Positions 37,266 through 48,366 of a stretch of 64,000 nucleotides of DNA are shown here, one piece after another. The stretch is from assembly GCA_029990205.1 (NCBI GenBank), contig JAPEKQ010000007.1:4564-68563 (forward strand), in the 5' to 3' direction. Origin of the DNA: a bacterium (GTDB taxonomy: Bacteria > Joyebacterota > Joyebacteria > Joyebacterales > Joyebacteraceae). The notes under the pieces were generated by a model. It was given only the letters and a program-made list of their open reading frames with translations. It was not told the origin of the DNA and searched no databases. How positions within the stretch are numbered: position 1 is the stretch's first letter; each line of letters opens with the position of its first letter. The translations under genes were made by a program, and so were the position numbers.

Positions 37266-38477
37266 GTGGCCCGAACCAGGAAGCAGAAGAAGCGCGACGA
37301 GAGGATCAGGCGGGCGCTCTCCATCATCCGCCTCTGGCTCATCGTCATCGCGCTTGCGTTGATCGTGATCGTCGGCGTCGCCGAGCTGTTCTCGAGCGGC
37401 AGGGCCGGATCGGTCCGCGAACGCATCTTCGGAAAGCGTGATATCACCGAGCGCGCCGAGCGGGTTGATGCCGCGCTCGACGACGCGCTGGCCCGTCTTC
37501 ACATCACGAACGTCGACGCCGAACGGACGGAGCTCGACACGCTTGGCTATCTGCTTCCGCACTGGGAGAAGACGGGGCGGATCCCGGCGGGGACGAGTCT
37601 CTACGAGTGCAATCTCGTGTTGACCGAAGCCGCCCGCAGCTCCGGTGGGAAGCTCGTTGTGGTTCGCGAGACCGACGCCGACTGGAGAGGCCTCAAGTCA
37701 CTCGATCTCCGGTTCGGACTCGGGAAGATCGAGACACACCACATCGTGCTCAAGCAGACCGAGCGAAGCGACGCCCCGATCGTCACGCGGCGCGAGGACG
37801 CCGCTCCGCGTGTGGCCATCGTGATCGACGACTTCGGGTACAACAGATCGAAGACGACGCTCGGGTTCCTGGAACTCGACGATCCCATCACCGTAGCCGT
37901 ACTCCCGCAGTGCCCGCACACCAGACGGATAGCGAACGATGCGCACGCCGCGGGCAAACAGGTCATCGCGCACATCCCAATGCAGCCGGAGAGCTACCCT
38001 GACGCCAATCCGGGCGACGGCGCACTGCTCGAGCGGCACACGGCGGACGAGCTGCGCTCGCTCACGCGCGCCGTGCTCGATGAGATCCCGCACGTGGAGG
38101 GAGCCAACAATCACATGGGCTCGCGGTTGACGACCAGGCACCCGCACATGCGCGCGGTGATGGGGACGCTCAAGGAACGAGGGCTCTTCTTCGTCGACAG
38201 CGTGACGACCGCCAGCTCGGTGGCGTACGCCGAGGCGCAGCGCGCGGGAATCCCGGCGGGTCGCAACACGCTCTTCCTGGACAGCTATCTTGACGAGTCA
38301 GGACGGCTCGATGTTCCGGGCCGGCTTCGCGCGCTCGAGGAGGCGGCGCGCAGGAAGGGATTCGCCATCGGTATCGGCCATCCGAAGCCGGAGACGCTGG
38401 ATGCGCTCGAGCGAGGTCTTCCGGCGATGCGGGCACGCGGTATCGAGATCGTCTTCGTGTCCGAGCTCGTAGAGTAG
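37266..38477 (+). CDS. Divergent polysaccharide deacetylase family protein (YibQ-like)
   Basis: The protein is 403 residues with GTG at 37266 and GAGGACCATC upstream; the frame extends to 37158 but without a ribosome site. An N-terminal basic stretch and one membrane helix (about 20-42) anchor it. The C-terminal domain (about 180-400) is the divergent polysaccharide deacetylase 2 fold: VAIVIDDFGYN, then IAHIPMQPES, then NNHMGSRLT and FVDSVTT, with the metal-site Asp and His residues visible. It likely acts in the periplasm on cell-wall or polysaccharide substrates. The exact substrate is unknown for the family. Confidence 0.88.
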   Translation: MARTRKQKKRDERIRRALSIIRLWLIVIALALIVIVGVAELFSSGRAGSVRERIFGKRDITERAERVDAALDDALARLHITNVDAERTELDTLGYLLPHWEKTGRIPAGTSLYECNLVLTEAARSSGGKLVVVRETDADWRGLKSLDLRFGLGKIETHHIVLKQTERSDAPIVTRREDAAPRVAIVIDDFGYNRSKTTLGFLELDDPITVAVLPQCPHTRRIANDAHAAGKQVIAHIPMQPESYPDANPGDGALLERHTADELRSLTRAVLDEIPHVEGANNHMGSRLTTRHPHMRAVMGTLKERGLFFVDSVTTASSVAYAEAQRAGIPAGRNTLFLDSYLDESGRLDVPGRLRALEEAARRKGFAIGIGHPKPETLDALERGLPAMRARGIEIVFVSELVE

Positions 38478-38578
38478 CTCCGACATGCGCGGATCGGAGC
38501 TCGCAGCGTGGTCCCAAGACAAGAGCAGCGCCAACACAAGAGAGCGGCGCCAATGCATATGACTAAGGGAGGCATCAC

Positions 38579-39298
38579 ATGAGACTGTCGGTCAACGTCG
38601 ACCACATCGCCACGGTCCGCCAGGCTCGGATGGCGAGCGAGCCGGACCCGGTATGGGGAGCCGTCCTCGCGGAGCTCACCGGCGCGTGCGGCATCACGGT
38701 TCACCTGCGCGGCGACCGGCGCCACATCCAGGACCGCGACGTCCGGGTCCTGCGCGACACGGTGGCGGGGGTCCTCAACCTCGAGATGAGCACGTCCGAT
38801 GAGATGCTCGATGTCGCGTGCGAACTCGTCCCCGATATGGTCACGCTCGTGCCGGAGGGGGAGGGGGAGCTCACCACGCAGGGCGGCCTCGACATCATCA
38901 CGAACGAGGACGCCGTGCGGTGCGCCGTGGAGCGTCTCCAGGCGCACGGGATCGCCGTGAGCATCTTCATCGATCCGGACGTTGTCCAGGTCGGCCGCGC
39001 GAAGGCGGTCGGGGCCGACATCGTCGAGCTTCACACGGGCATCTACGCGGAGGCCGAGGAGGCCGATGAGGTCGAGCGCGAGTTCGAGAAGGTCCGCGTC
39101 GCGGCCATTGCGGCGAACGAGATGGGTCTGGCGGCGCACGGCGGTCACGGCCTGACCTATCTCAACATCGGTCCGATCGCGTCGATCACCGAGATCGAGG
39201 AAGTGAGCATCGGTCACAGCCTCATCGCGCGGGCCGTTATCGTCGGGATGGAGGCGGCCGTGGCGGAGATGCTGGCGCTTCTCGATGCTGGGGAATAG
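38579..39298 (+). CDS. pdxJ: Pyridoxine 5'-phosphate synthase
   Basis: This 239-residue protein is full length. PdxJ condenses 1-deoxyxylulose 5-phosphate with 3-amino-2-oxopropyl phosphate, the last ring-forming step of the pathway that includes PdxA. Signature sequences are LSVNVDHIATVRQAR, THLRGDRRHI-like VHLRGDRRHI, TLVPEGEGELTTQGG and AHGGHGLTYLNI. AGGGAGGCATCAC precedes the ATG. It lies between the YibQ-like gene and secD. Confidence 0.97.
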   Translation: MRLSVNVDHIATVRQARMASEPDPVWGAVLAELTGACGITVHLRGDRRHIQDRDVRVLRDTVAGVLNLEMSTSDEMLDVACELVPDMVTLVPEGEGELTTQGGLDIITNEDAVRCAVERLQAHGIAVSIFIDPDVVQVGRAKAVGADIVELHTGIYAEAEEADEVEREFEKVRVAAIAANEMGLAAHGGHGLTYLNIGPIASITEIEEVSIGHSLIARAVIVGMEAAVAEMLALLDAGE

Positions 39299-39328
39299 GC
39301 GCGGGGCCTCATCCGGGGCCATTTGCCG

Positions 39329-39358
39329 TTGACCCGACCTCGCAGAACCCGGTAGAAT
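39329..39358 (+). promoter_or_regulatory. Candidate promoter of secD-secF
   Basis: TTGACC (39329-39334), an 18-base spacer and TAGAAT (39353-39358) lie 76 bases before the secD ATG. Confidence 0.6.
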
Positions 39359-39434
39359 CATAAGTTAACTTGCCAAACGGGAACCTCGTTGAACACTCCG
39401 GGGGAGTCGTCCCGGCGTGTCGTGGAGGAAGTGC

Positions 39435-41084
<1,650 letters not shown>

Positions 41085-41132
41085 CGAAGTCGGCCGGGCG
41101 CTCGTGACGCCCCGGCACAGGAGGTCACGAAG

Positions 41133-42047
41133 ATGGAGTTTCTGGTCGGCACGCACATCAACTTCCTCGGACACCGGAGGGCGGCGTTCATCCTCTCCGC
41201 GGTCGTCATCCTGATCGGTCTCATCTCGCTGGCCGTTCAGGGAGGGCCGAAGCCGGGTATCGATTTCGCCGGCGGCGTTCTGCTGCAGGTGAAGTTCGAG
41301 CAGGCCGTCACGGCTGAGAGTATCCGCGAATCGCTGGAGGCGGCAGGGGTAGAGGAAGCGGAGATCCAGCACTTCGGCGGCGACCGCGAGGCGATCATCA
41401 GGCTGATGGCGGAGGACGCCGAAGAAGATGATCTCGCGGGGATGATCCTGGATCAGCTCAACAGCGACAATCCCGGGAACACCGCGACGTTCATGCGCGA
41501 GGAGCTCGTCGGACCGAAGATCGGTGAGGAGCTCAGAGCCAAGGCGACGATGGCGATCATCTACGCGCTCATCGGGATCCTTATCTACATCTCGCTCCGC
41601 TTTGAGTTCAAGTTCGCCGCGGGAGCCGTCGCAGCGCTCGTGCACGACGTGCTCATTACGCTCGGGCTGTTCTCGATCACAGGTCGCGCGATCACGCTTC
41701 CGGTCATCGCCGCGTTCCTTACCATCGTTGGATACTCGCTGAACGATACGATCGTCATCTACGACCGTATCCGCGAGGACCGGCGGAAGCTCTACGGCAA
41801 GAGCTTCGTTGACATCGTCAACACCAGTCTCAACGAGTCGCTGTCGCGGACGCTCGTGACCTCGTTGACCACGTTGTTCGTGGTCGTCTGCCTGTTCATC
41901 TTCGGTGGTGAGGTCATCAAGGACTTCGCGTTCGCGCTGATGGTCGGCGTGATCGTCGGTACCTACTCGTCGGTCTACGTCGCCAGCCCGCTCGTTGTCG
42001 AGTGGCAGATCAGGCAGGAGGCGCGCAGGCGCCGCAAGCACGGATAG
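41133..42047 (+). CDS. secF: Protein translocase subunit SecF
   Basis: This 304-residue protein has six membrane helices, the periplasmic entrance motif GIDFAGGVLLQVKF, and the SecF signature GYSLNDTIVIYDRIRED. It acts as a complex with SecD. AGGAGGTCACGAAG precedes the ATG. A terminator follows at 42123. Confidence 0.97.
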   Translation: MEFLVGTHINFLGHRRAAFILSAVVILIGLISLAVQGGPKPGIDFAGGVLLQVKFEQAVTAESIRESLEAAGVEEAEIQHFGGDREAIIRLMAEDAEEDDLAGMILDQLNSDNPGNTATFMREELVGPKIGEELRAKATMAIIYALIGILIYISLRFEFKFAAGAVAALVHDVLITLGLFSITGRAITLPVIAAFLTIVGYSLNDTIVIYDRIREDRRKLYGKSFVDIVNTSLNESLSRTLVTSLTTLFVVVCLFIFGGEVIKDFAFALMVGVIVGTYSSVYVASPLVVEWQIRQEARRRRKHG

Positions 42048-42122
42048 TATTCCGGGCGGAGCGCCGTGCTGCGGGACGACAGGATGTCCGGCCGGCGCGG
42101 CGGACGCCGGCAGGAAGAATCG

Positions 42123-42156
42123 AGGCGGCGCTCCCCGTGGGCGCCGCCTTTGCTTT
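42123..42156 (+). terminator. Rho-independent terminator after secF
   Basis: A nine-base stem AGGCGGCGC/GCGCCGCCT (42123-42131 with 42141-42149) is followed by TTGCTTTG. Confidence 0.7.
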
Positions 42157-42204
42157 GCCCGCGGGATGAACTTGGACGGTCCCGGCTGCGTCTAAGAAGG
42201 AGCA

Positions 42205-42266
42205 CCCGGGAGTACCGGGAGTACCGGGGACTACCGGGGACTACCGAGAGTACCAGGGAGTCACCA
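42205..42266 (+). repeat. Degenerate short tandem repeat, GGGAGTACC-type
   Basis: About six units of 9-11 bases (GGGAGTACC, GGGAGTACC, GGGGACTACC, GGGGACTACC, GAGAGTACC, AGGGAGTCACC) run head to tail just before the ribosome site of the DUF4159 gene. No matching -10/-35 pair is evident within it. Confidence 0.8.
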
Positions 42267-42287
42267 GGAAGCGCTGGAGGGTTGCTG

Positions 42288-42971
42288 ATGACGCGATGGA
42301 TGACAGGTGTGCTGGCGCTCGTGGTGACGATCGCGGTCGTCCTGCCCGCGTTCGGCGACCGGGTCTCGGAGGACGGTCGCGGCGTCACGATCGCGCAGCT
42401 GAAGTACCGGGGCGGCGGCGACTGGTACGCGAATCCGACGGCGCTCCCGAATCTGCTCGATGCGGTCGCCGAGCGGACGGAGGTCGCGGTCGCGCGACGG
42501 CCGGCGTCGGTGGCGCCCGACCAGGAAGAGCTCTTCACCTATCCCATCATTCATATGACCGGGCACGGACGTGTGCAGCTCGCGCCCGAGGACATCGCGA
42601 ATCTCCGCGAGTACTTCGAGCGGGGTGGCTTCCTGTGGGCCGATGACAACTACGGGATGGACGCGTCGTTCCGCGCGGAGCTCTCGAAGGTCCTGCCGGA
42701 GAGCCCGCTCGTCGAGCTGCCGTTCGACCACGAGATCTACTCGTCGTTCTACGAGTTCCGCGACGGGCTGCCGAAGATCCACGAGCACGACGGCGGGCCG
42801 CCGCACGGCTACGGCGCCTTTCTCAATGGGGAACTCGTCGTGTTCTACAGCTTCAACACGGACATCGGTGACGGACTCGAGGACGCCGAGGTCCATGACG
42901 ACCCGCCCGAGAAGCACGAGGCGGCCCTCAGGATGGGCGTCAATATCGTGGTCTACGCGCTGACGCACTAG
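42288..42971 (+). CDS. DUF4159 domain protein, exported
   Basis: The protein is 227 residues. The start at 42288 follows TGGAGGG; the frame is open further upstream, but that part is the repeat array. A signal peptide ends VLPAFG|DRV. The DUF4159 core includes LKYRGGGDWYANPTALPNLL, PIIHMTGHGRVQL and RGGFLWADDNYGMDASF. These proteins have a glutamine-amidotransferase-like fold and recur in MoxR/vWA clusters; the function is unproven. It opens a five-gene operon that runs to 50827 with overlapping or closely spaced genes. Confidence 0.88.
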   Translation: MTRWMTGVLALVVTIAVVLPAFGDRVSEDGRGVTIAQLKYRGGGDWYANPTALPNLLDAVAERTEVAVARRPASVAPDQEELFTYPIIHMTGHGRVQLAPEDIANLREYFERGGFLWADDNYGMDASFRAELSKVLPESPLVELPFDHEIYSSFYEFRDGLPKIHEHDGGPPHGYGAFLNGELVVFYSFNTDIGDGLEDAEVHDDPPEKHEAALRMGVNIVVYALTH

Positions 42972-43021
42972 CGCGCCGCGGACGCGAACTCTGCTGACGC
43001 GCGGTACCAGAGAGGCACTGC

Positions 43022-46000
43022 ATGACTCGCGCACCCGAACAGGGACACTCCGAGCTCCTTCGGCGCATCGCGGCCGTCGGTCGACAGTGGAAGACGCGGG
43101 CGGTCATCGCCGGCGTGCTCCATATGCTCGTGCTCGTGCTTGCCGGGTCACTCCTGCTGCTTCTCCTTGAGAGCTTCCTGACTGTCCCGCCGCTCGTTCG
43201 CATGATCCTCATGCTCACGTTGCTGGGGGTCGTGGTGCACGCGCTGATCACTCGCGTCGTCACCCCGCTCGCTCGCCGCATCGACCCGGTGGCCATCGCC
43301 GCGCGCATCGAGCGCGGCTACCCCGAACTCGGTGAGAGTCTCGAATCGGCGACCGAGCTGTGGGAGAAGCGCGGCGCAGGGCGACACGGCTATTCGGTCG
43401 ATCTCATCAACGGACTCATCGTTCGGACCGTTGAGGAAGTTGCGGGGCTCGATCTCGGTTCCGCCGAGCGGCCGCGCGGACTCAGACGCGCGGGGATCGC
43501 GCTTGTTGTTATCGCTGCTCTGATCGCCCTCGGTGTGTTCGCGATGGGCTCCCGGTTCGGGCCGGCGTTCGAGCGGCTGCGCCGTCCGCTCGACAGGGAG
43601 GCGCGACCGGGCGTCGTGCTCATCGTCTATCCCGGCGATGTGACGCTGGTCGCCGGAGACGATCTGGACGTCGAGGCGCAGCTCGTCCTGATGCCGGGCG
43701 CCGAGTACACCGCTCCGGCGCTGACCGTGGATCGGAGCGGCGAGGTTCCCGTGACACGTCCCATGCAGGAGGCGGAACGGACGCGTGTGGAGGACGAGGG
43801 CAACGGCGCCGAGGTGGCCAGTCACCTCGCGACCATCCACGACATTCGCGCGCCGCTGACGTACTCTGTGGCGCTTGCCGGTGGCTCGAGTCTCTCGTTC
43901 GACGTGGCCGTCATCGACCCTCCGTTCATCACGGGGCTCGATGTCGAGCTCGCGTTCCCGTCCTACAGCGGGCTGGTCCCGAGACGGAGCGCCGAGAATG
44001 GAGGCGATGTCACGGCGCTTCCCGGAACGTCCGTGACCGTGACGCTGAGCGCGAGCAAGCCGCTCGGGTCGGCCCGCCTCGAGCTCGTCTCCGGGGCGGA
44101 CATCGAGATGGAGCGGCTGGGCCCGGACAGCTTCAGGGGGCGTTTCGTCGTCTCCGGCGACGACGCGTACTCCATCCACGTGACCGACACCGACGGGCTC
44201 GCCAACGCGACGCCGCCGACGTACACGATAGCCGCGATCCGCGACGAGCGGCCGCTGGTCCGCATCGTCGAGCCGGGCGAGGATCGCGACGTTCCGCGCG
44301 AGATGATGCTCCCGCTCGCGATCTCCGGTATCGACGACTACGGCGTGACCCGCATCGACCTCCACTACTCGCTCGAGGGTTCCGCCGAGGAGACCGTCTC
44401 GACGCTTGAACGCTACGGCTCGCGCGGAGAGCGCGAGGTCGTCCTCGAGACCGTCTGGGATCTCTCCGAGACCGGTCTCCTTCCCGGAGTGATGCTCGTC
44501 TACTATGCCGAGGTGTTCGACAGCGACCGCGTCAACGGTCCGAAGAGTTCGCGGAGCGAGAGCTACCTGCTGCGTTTCCCCTCGATGGCCGAGCTCTACA
44601 GCGATGCCGTCGGTGAACAGGATGAGATCCTCGACGACCTCGACGAGCTGATCGAGGAGCAGGAGGATGTGCGCGAGGAGTTCGACGAGATCGAGGAGGA
44701 GGTCAGGGGCGATCCCGAGCTTGACTGGCAGGACGAGGAGCGGGTCGAGCAGGCGCTCGAGCGGCAGGAGGAGGTCGCCGACCAGGTGGCGGATATGGCC
44801 GAGCGGATGGCCGACCTCGGCGACCAGATGAGCGAGACCGACCGCGTCACACTGGAGACGCTCGAGAAGGTGGACCAGATCACGGAACTCCTCGACGAGG
44901 TGGCGACCGACGAGATGCGCCGGCTCCTCGAGCAGATTCGCGAAGCGATGCGCGAGGTCAGTCCGGAGCAGATGAGCTCCGCGATGGAGCAGATGACGTT
45001 CACGCAGGACGATTATCTGAGGCGGCTCGAGCAGACGCTGAATCTTCTCCAGCGTGCAAAGGCCGAGCAGAGTCTGGCTGACGTCGCGGACCGCGCCGAG
45101 GATCTCGCGGAGCGGCAGGAGCAGATGGCGCGCGAGAGCTCGGAGTCGCCGGACCCGCAGCAGTGTGAACAGATGGCGGGAGAACAGCAGCAGATGGCGG
45201 CTGAGCTGGAGCAGCTCAAGCGGGATCTCGAGAAGGCCATCTCGGAGATGCAGGACGTCGACCCCGAGGCGGCCGCGGAGATGCAGCAGGCGCTCGACCA
45301 GCTCGAGCAGGCGGACACCTCGGAGAAGATGCAGGACGCGGCGCAGAAACTGGGCGAGATGAAGCCGCAGGAAGCATCCGCGCAGTGCGAGTCCGCATCG
45401 AGCGACCTCAAGTCGCTCTTCACGAAGCTCTCCAGCTGCCAGGGTTCGATGGCGTGCAGCCTCCAGGCTCGTGACCGCGAGGCGACGCTCCGCGCCATCG
45501 ACGAACTCCTTGCGATCTCCACCGAGCAGGAGGAGATTCTCGATGTCGTCATCGAGCGCCCGGGGCTCGCGCGGGCCGAAGTCGTGGTGCTTGTCGCCAA
45601 GCAGACCGATCTCGCCGAGTCGCTCGCTCACGTCGCGGAGCGTCTGTTCCGCGTCGGGAACGATTCGTTCGAGATCGACGCGTCCACGTATCGCAAGATC
45701 GCGATGGTGCGAGGGGAGATGATCCGCGCGGCGCAGCACTTGGCGGCTGAGAGCGCCCGGGCCGCCGAGGTGACCGTGAGCAGCGCGCTCGGACGCGTCA
45801 ACGGGCTGATCGTCGAGCTTCTCACTTCCAACCAGTCGAGCTCTTCGAGCGGCGGGGCCGGTGCGCTCCAGCAGCTGATGCAGCAGCTCACCCAGATGGC
45901 GGAGCAGCAGGCGCAGCTCAATCAGATGACCGAGTCGCTCAGACAGCAGATGGGTGAGCAGGGGGACATGTCGCATCAGGAGCAGCTCGCCAGAATGCGC

Positions 46001-46471
46001 GCGGAGCAGGAGCGACTCATGGAACAGGCGCAGCGTCTGGCCGAGGAGTTCGGGAACCGCTCGGAGGTCCTGGGCCGGCTGGACGACACGGTGGACGAGA
46101 TGGAGGGGACGTTGGCCGAGATGGAGGAACACGGCGCGTCGCAGGAAGCCGTCGATCGCCAGAAGCGCATTCTCTCGCGGCTTCTCGATGCGCAGCGCTC
46201 GCTTCGGAGACGCGACTACACGCGGGAGCGCCGGTCGAGCGTCGGTGAGGCATACCGGCGGACATCGCCCGACGCGCTCGCCGACGAGATCACACAGGCG
46301 CGACGCGAACTCCGCGAAGACCTGCTCCGCGCGATGCAGCGGGAGTATCCGGCCGAGTACCGGGAGCTCATCCGCGCGTACTTCGAGAGCCTCGCGCGCG
46401 ACGTGGAAGGAGAGGCGTCCGGTGATGGTGCGACCGAGGGCAATGGTGTGGGCGAAGGGGGTGGCGAATGA
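43022..46471 (+). CDS. Large DUF4175-like membrane protein with coiled-coil C-terminal half
   Basis: The protein is 1149 residues. Membrane helices at about 28-48, 58-78 and 158-176 are followed by a periplasmic Ig-rich region (about 200-480). Residues about 530-1110 form long, heptad-like helices rich in Gln, Met and Glu (for example EQMAGEQQQMAAELEQLK). This matches the DUF4175 layout found with MoxR and DUF4159 genes. AGAGGCACTGC precedes the ATG, and the stop overlaps the next start as ATGA. A structural or scaffold role at the inner membrane is inferred from the coiled coil. Confidence 0.8.
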   Translation: MTRAPEQGHSELLRRIAAVGRQWKTRAVIAGVLHMLVLVLAGSLLLLLLESFLTVPPLVRMILMLTLLGVVVHALITRVVTPLARRIDPVAIAARIERGYPELGESLESATELWEKRGAGRHGYSVDLINGLIVRTVEEVAGLDLGSAERPRGLRRAGIALVVIAALIALGVFAMGSRFGPAFERLRRPLDREARPGVVLIVYPGDVTLVAGDDLDVEAQLVLMPGAEYTAPALTVDRSGEVPVTRPMQEAERTRVEDEGNGAEVASHLATIHDIRAPLTYSVALAGGSSLSFDVAVIDPPFITGLDVELAFPSYSGLVPRRSAENGGDVTALPGTSVTVTLSASKPLGSARLELVSGADIEMERLGPDSFRGRFVVSGDDAYSIHVTDTDGLANATPPTYTIAAIRDERPLVRIVEPGEDRDVPREMMLPLAISGIDDYGVTRIDLHYSLEGSAEETVSTLERYGSRGEREVVLETVWDLSETGLLPGVMLVYYAEVFDSDRVNGPKSSRSESYLLRFPSMAELYSDAVGEQDEILDDLDELIEEQEDVREEFDEIEEEVRGDPELDWQDEERVEQALERQEEVADQVADMAERMADLGDQMSETDRVTLETLEKVDQITELLDEVATDEMRRLLEQIREAMREVSPEQMSSAMEQMTFTQDDYLRRLEQTLNLLQRAKAEQSLADVADRAEDLAERQEQMARESSESPDPQQCEQMAGEQQQMAAELEQLKRDLEKAISEMQDVDPEAAAEMQQALDQLEQADTSEKMQDAAQKLGEMKPQEASAQCESASSDLKSLFTKLSSCQGSMACSLQARDREATLRAIDELLAISTEQEEILDVVIERPGLARAEVVVLVAKQTDLAESLAHVAERLFRVGNDSFEIDASTYRKIAMVRGEMIRAAQHLAAESARAAEVTVSSALGRVNGLIVELLTSNQSSSSSGGAGALQQLMQQLTQMAEQQAQLNQMTESLRQQMGEQGDMSHQEQLARMRAEQERLMEQAQRLAEEFGNRSEVLGRLDDTVDEMEGTLAEMEEHGASQEAVDRQKRILSRLLDAQRSLRRRDYTRERRSSVGEAYRRTSPDALADEITQARRELREDLLRAMQREYPAEYRELIRAYFESLARDVEGEASGDGATEGNGVGEGGGE

Positions 46472-48366
46472 GACGGGACCATCGAGTCATCCTGTCGCGG
46501 CCGAGTGCCCCGAGCTCCGCCGTGGTCAGGAGTGCCGCGCTTCTCGCCGTCGTGATGACGCTCGCGGTAACGCTTGCGCTCCCACTCGTAACGTCACCTG
46601 CCGCGGCGCGGGAGCTTCACGAGGATGAGACCATTGCGACCCGGATCTCCGATGTCCGCCGCGCGCTCGGGCTCGAGGAGTACGAACGCGCGATCGGTCT
46701 TGCCGAGGATCTCTTCGCCGAGTACCCCGAGGACCTGGCGGTGTTCTGGGCGCTGGCGCGGGCGTACGCAACGGCCGGCCGGGACCGCGACGATCTGATA
46801 CCGCTGCTGACGGACTACCTCGCGCGAAACCCCGGGGACCGGCGCGCGACGATGGAACTCGGCTCCGCGCTGGCTCGCGAGGGACGAAGCGACGAGGCTC
46901 ACGCGATGTGGATCGAACCGATGCGCGAGCGGGACGTGGATCTCGGCGGCTACTCCGAGGTCGGATCGCTCGAGGTGCGTCACCGGATGTTCGAGCACGC
47001 CATCGAGACCTATCTTGAGGGACGCGCGCGCGCGGAGCAGCCGCACCTGTTCAGTCAGGACCTCGCTCGGGCGTACGTCGTGACCGGACAGAACGATGAG
47101 GCGATCGCCGAATGCCTCAATGCGGTGAACGAGAACCCCGGGATGGTCCAGTGGGGGATGAACATCGTCGAGGGCATCCTCGACACGAGCGGCGACAGCG
47201 ATCTCGTTGAGAGATGGGCCACGACCATCGCCGAGGGCGAGAACGTACAACCGCAGGAACTGAGCTTCGCCGGCAGTCTCTACGCGCTCGTCGGCAGGAT
47301 GGATGAGGCGCTCGAGGCCCACACGCTCTCCGACCGGCTGGGCGGCAGGCGGGGTATGGAGCTGCTGGAGTACGCGAGGCTGGTTCGGCACCGGGGGATG
47401 CTGGATGAGGCCGAGCGGGCGCTTGGCGTGCTCTTCGAACTCTATCCTGCCGGCGCGGCGGCCGCGGCCGCTGGAAGCGAGCGCGCCGGAATCCTCGTGG
47501 AGCTGGGTGACCCGGAGGGCGCGGTGGCCGAGCTCAAGCGGCTGGCCGGCGTGTTCACGGGGCGACCCGATGGCTACGCGGCCCTCATTGAGGCCGCCGG
47601 GATCGAACTCCACGAGCTTGGCGACCCCGCGGCCTCTCTTGCAACACTCGAGGCGTTCCGGGTCAATACCGGCGGGATCGCGCGCCCCACGCTCCACCGG
47701 GCCGGGCTTGTCGAGGTCGACGCGCGGTTGGCGCGCGGCGAGTTCGATCTCGCCTCCCAGAAGGCGGGAGGCATCATCGCGGGCGGCGCAGAGGATGAGA
47801 CCGCCGAGCGCGCGCGTTACACGCAGGGGCTCGTGTCGTATCTTCGTGGAGAGAACGCGACGGCGATCACGGAGCTTCGCGAGATGGTCGAGGATCACGT
47901 CGGCGGCCGGCTCGCGAACGACGCCATCCGCCTGATGCTGGTCATCTCGGATGCGCAGGAGGCGGGCGACGAGGAGCAGGCGAACCTCTACGCGTCTGCG
48001 CTCAGGGCGGAAATCACCGGCGATACCCGGAGCGCTCTGGAGATCCTCGATACCGTGGCAACGCGGTACGCGGGGATGACGGTCGCCTCGGAGGCGCTTC
48101 TGCGTCTCGGGTCGGTGACGGAGGCGACCGGGGAACGGCGCGACGCGCTGGAGGTCTACGAACGCGCGCTGACGGCGAGCGAGTCGATCGTGATTCAGGC
48201 CGAAGCGCGGCTCCGGCGCGGTATGATCCTGAAGGCGATGCGCGGCCGCGAGGACGAGGCTATCCGGGAGTTCGAGGCGCTGCTCGACGAACTCCCGCCG
48301 AACCATCTCTCTGGAGAGGCGCGGCGCGAACTCGAGATGCTCAGACGGAAGGGGGCGGGGGAGTGA
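46468..48366 (+). CDS. Exported tetratricopeptide-repeat protein
   Basis: This 632-residue protein starts at the ATG of an ATGA overlap. A long basic N-terminus and hydrophobic stretch end near SPAAA|REL (about residue 48). The rest is helical TPR: AIGLAEDLFAEYPEDLAVFWALARAYA-type units recur at about 65-130, 175-240, 270-330 and 480-630. TPR solenoids bind partner proteins, so this is probably a periplasmic adaptor for the neighbouring DUF4159/DUF4175 products. Confidence 0.85.
   Translation: MRRDHRVILSRPSAPSSAVVRSAALLAVVMTLAVTLALPLVTSPAAARELHEDETIATRISDVRRALGLEEYERAIGLAEDLFAEYPEDLAVFWALARAYATAGRDRDDLIPLLTDYLARNPGDRRATMELGSALAREGRSDEAHAMWIEPMRERDVDLGGYSEVGSLEVRHRMFEHAIETYLEGRARAEQPHLFSQDLARAYVVTGQNDEAIAECLNAVNENPGMVQWGMNIVEGILDTSGDSDLVERWATTIAEGENVQPQELSFAGSLYALVGRMDEALEAHTLSDRLGGRRGMELLEYARLVRHRGMLDEAERALGVLFELYPAGAAAAAAGSERAGILVELGDPEGAVAELKRLAGVFTGRPDGYAALIEAAGIELHELGDPAASLATLEAFRVNTGGIARPTLHRAGLVEVDARLARGEFDLASQKAGGIIAGGAEDETAERARYTQGLVSYLRGENATAITELREMVEDHVGGRLANDAIRLMLVISDAQEAGDEEQANLYASALRAEITGDTRSALEILDTVATRYAGMTVASEALLRLGSVTEATGERRDALEVYERALTASESIVIQAEARLRRGMILKAMRGREDEAIREFEALLDELPPNHLSGEARRELEMLRRKGAGE

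Noticed and set aside
43148-46132. 994-codon minus-strand frame with leucine-rich look
   Set aside because: It is the reverse of the Glu/Gln-rich coiled-coil codons (GAG/CAG read as CTC/CTG), not a leucine-rich-repeat protein.
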